A stretch of DNA of 13,409 bases from Actinomycetes bacterium (lineage in GTDB: Bacteria; Actinomycetota; Acidimicrobiia; Acidimicrobiales; RAAP-2). The stretch lies in NCBI GenBank assembly GCA_021791615.1, contig JAJYWG010000511.1:1-13409 (forward strand), read 5' to 3'. A model generated the notes under the pieces. The model made no database searches. It was given only the letters and a program-made list of their open reading frames with translations, and was not told where the DNA came from. The position numbers and the translations under genes were made by a program. Of this stretch, positions 12,596 to 13,409 are shown piece after piece. The first letter of the stretch is position 1; each line of letters starts with the position of its first letter.

Positions 12596-13409
12596 CTAGG
12601 CCCGGCCTGGCGCCGCCGGCACCGTCTGTCGCCGGCGGCGCGACCACAGCCCGAGGAATGCGGTGACGACCAGCGTGACGTACACCGCCCACGTGATGAT
12701 CTCGAGAGGGTTGGGCTGGGCCACGTAGCCGAAGAAGCTGTGGACGATGTCGCCCACGGCGCTGCTCTCGGACAGGACGTGACCGAGTTCCACAGCGGCT
12801 GGCGCAGCACCGGCAGCCAACTGAGGTGCTGCATGTTATCGACGGCGTCGACCAGCAGCCCCGCGGCGAACACTATCAGCAGCGCCCCGAGGACCTTGAA
12901 GAACAGGGCCAAGTTGATCTGGTGGCCCATCCGGTATATGACGAAGGCCAGGGCCAGGGAGCCGGCCAGCCCGATGACCGCACCGACGAGGGCGCCGGAC
13001 GCCGACGTGGAGAACACGACGGCCAGGGTGAAGACGACCGTCTCCAGGCCCTCGCGGCCCACCGCCTGAAAGGCGAGCAGGGCCAGACCCCGGCGCGCCC
13101 CCCGGTTCAGGCCGTTGGCGCCGAGCACCGCCTCCGTGCGTGCCCGCAGCTCCGAGGAGATGGTGCGCGAGTGGTTGCGCATCCAGAAGGTCATGTACGT
13201 GAGGATGGCCGCCGCCACCAAAAAGGTGCAGGTCTCGAAGATGGTCTGCACGTCCGAGCCGTCGTACGTGCGGATCGTGTAGTAAGAGGCCGCGCGGATA
13301 GGTGGCAAGCCTGTGACCAGGACGAATAGGTCCATCAGCCAGTAGCCGACCATCCACCGGTCGTGGTGGTGGCCCCGAGAGAATCGGGGTGCTGAACCAC
13401 CCACCAACG
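12596..13409 (-). pseudogene. FTR1/EfeU-family iron permease, frameshifted, N-terminus off the window
   Basis: The membrane permease for high-affinity iron uptake. The visible part starts near TM2 (GYWLMDLFVLVTG) and aligns residue by residue with EfeU from memory: FLVAAAILTYMTFWMRNHSR, then the second signature REGLETVVFTLAVVF (iron-binding REGLE), then VIGLAGSLALAFVIYRMGHQ and LFFKVLGALLIVFAAGLLV. The first REGLE helix would lie beyond the right edge. After PVLRQPLWNS the frame breaks. The expected continuation HVLSESSAVGDIVHSFFGY, then WAVYVTLVVTAFLGLW, is in the next frame and ends at the TAG at 12596. The break is near 12781-12787, equivalent to one missing base. It is a recent mutation or a sequencing/assembly error, since both sides are otherwise intact. 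No efeO or efeB is visible. Confidence 0.8.

Noticed and set aside
1..13409. CRISPR array, tRNA or rRNA genes
   Set aside because: No regularly spaced repeats with spacers, and no tRNA or rRNA-like conserved segments were seen.

Overview
This is a GC-rich window. Its lipid/steroid-type CoA catabolism genes, 7Fe ferredoxin, TetR regulator, SD-preceded TTG starts and arginine-rich shadow frames suggest an actinobacterium, possibly an Acidimicrobiia-like lineage; the lineage is inferred from gene content only. Apart from one transposase, every gene reads leftward (minus strand).

Region 1 (1-5204) is core-type catabolism. From right to left it holds an enoyl-CoA hydratase-family enzyme, a LivJ/LivK-type substrate-binding lipoprotein with a strong hairpin terminator, a TetR regulator, then a tight operon of a 7Fe ferredoxin and the two subunits of a GctAB/IpdAB-like class I CoA-transferase family enzyme. 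The beta subunit lacks the canonical transferase glutamate, which points to a ring-opening hydrolase of the IpdAB kind. Inverted repeats before the ferredoxin and before the lipoprotein are candidate operators. Region 2 (5205-5716) has no convincing gene but carries a perfect 21-bp palindrome and a short direct repeat.

Region 3 (5717-11063) is the most interesting part: a compact operon for a bacterial ubiquitin-like conjugation system. The order is a single-domain multiubiquitin-type Ubl ending in Gly-Gly plus five residues, a Prok-E2_E-like protein with no cysteine, a fused JAB/JAMM peptidase-E1 (ThiF) adenylating enzyme, a 909-residue HTH-P-loop NTPase-TPR (STAND-like) protein, and a small protein of unknown function. 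The first three genes overlap each other. A perfect TGTTAGCGCTAACA operator-like palindrome lies between a putative -10 box and the ribosome binding site. The working model is that JAB trims the Ubl tail, E1 adenylates the exposed Gly-Gly, and the cysteine-free E2 fold positions or receives the Ubl. The STAND protein would act as sensor or regulator. This combination is likely a defence or stress-response system.

Region 4 (11064-13409) begins with a divergently oriented DDE transposase abutting the Ubl promoter. It is followed by about 330 bp without a gene, and then by a frameshifted FTR1/EfeU-type iron permease that runs off the right edge. The transposase, and the isolation of the Ubl operon between unrelated genes, suggest an accessory insertion.
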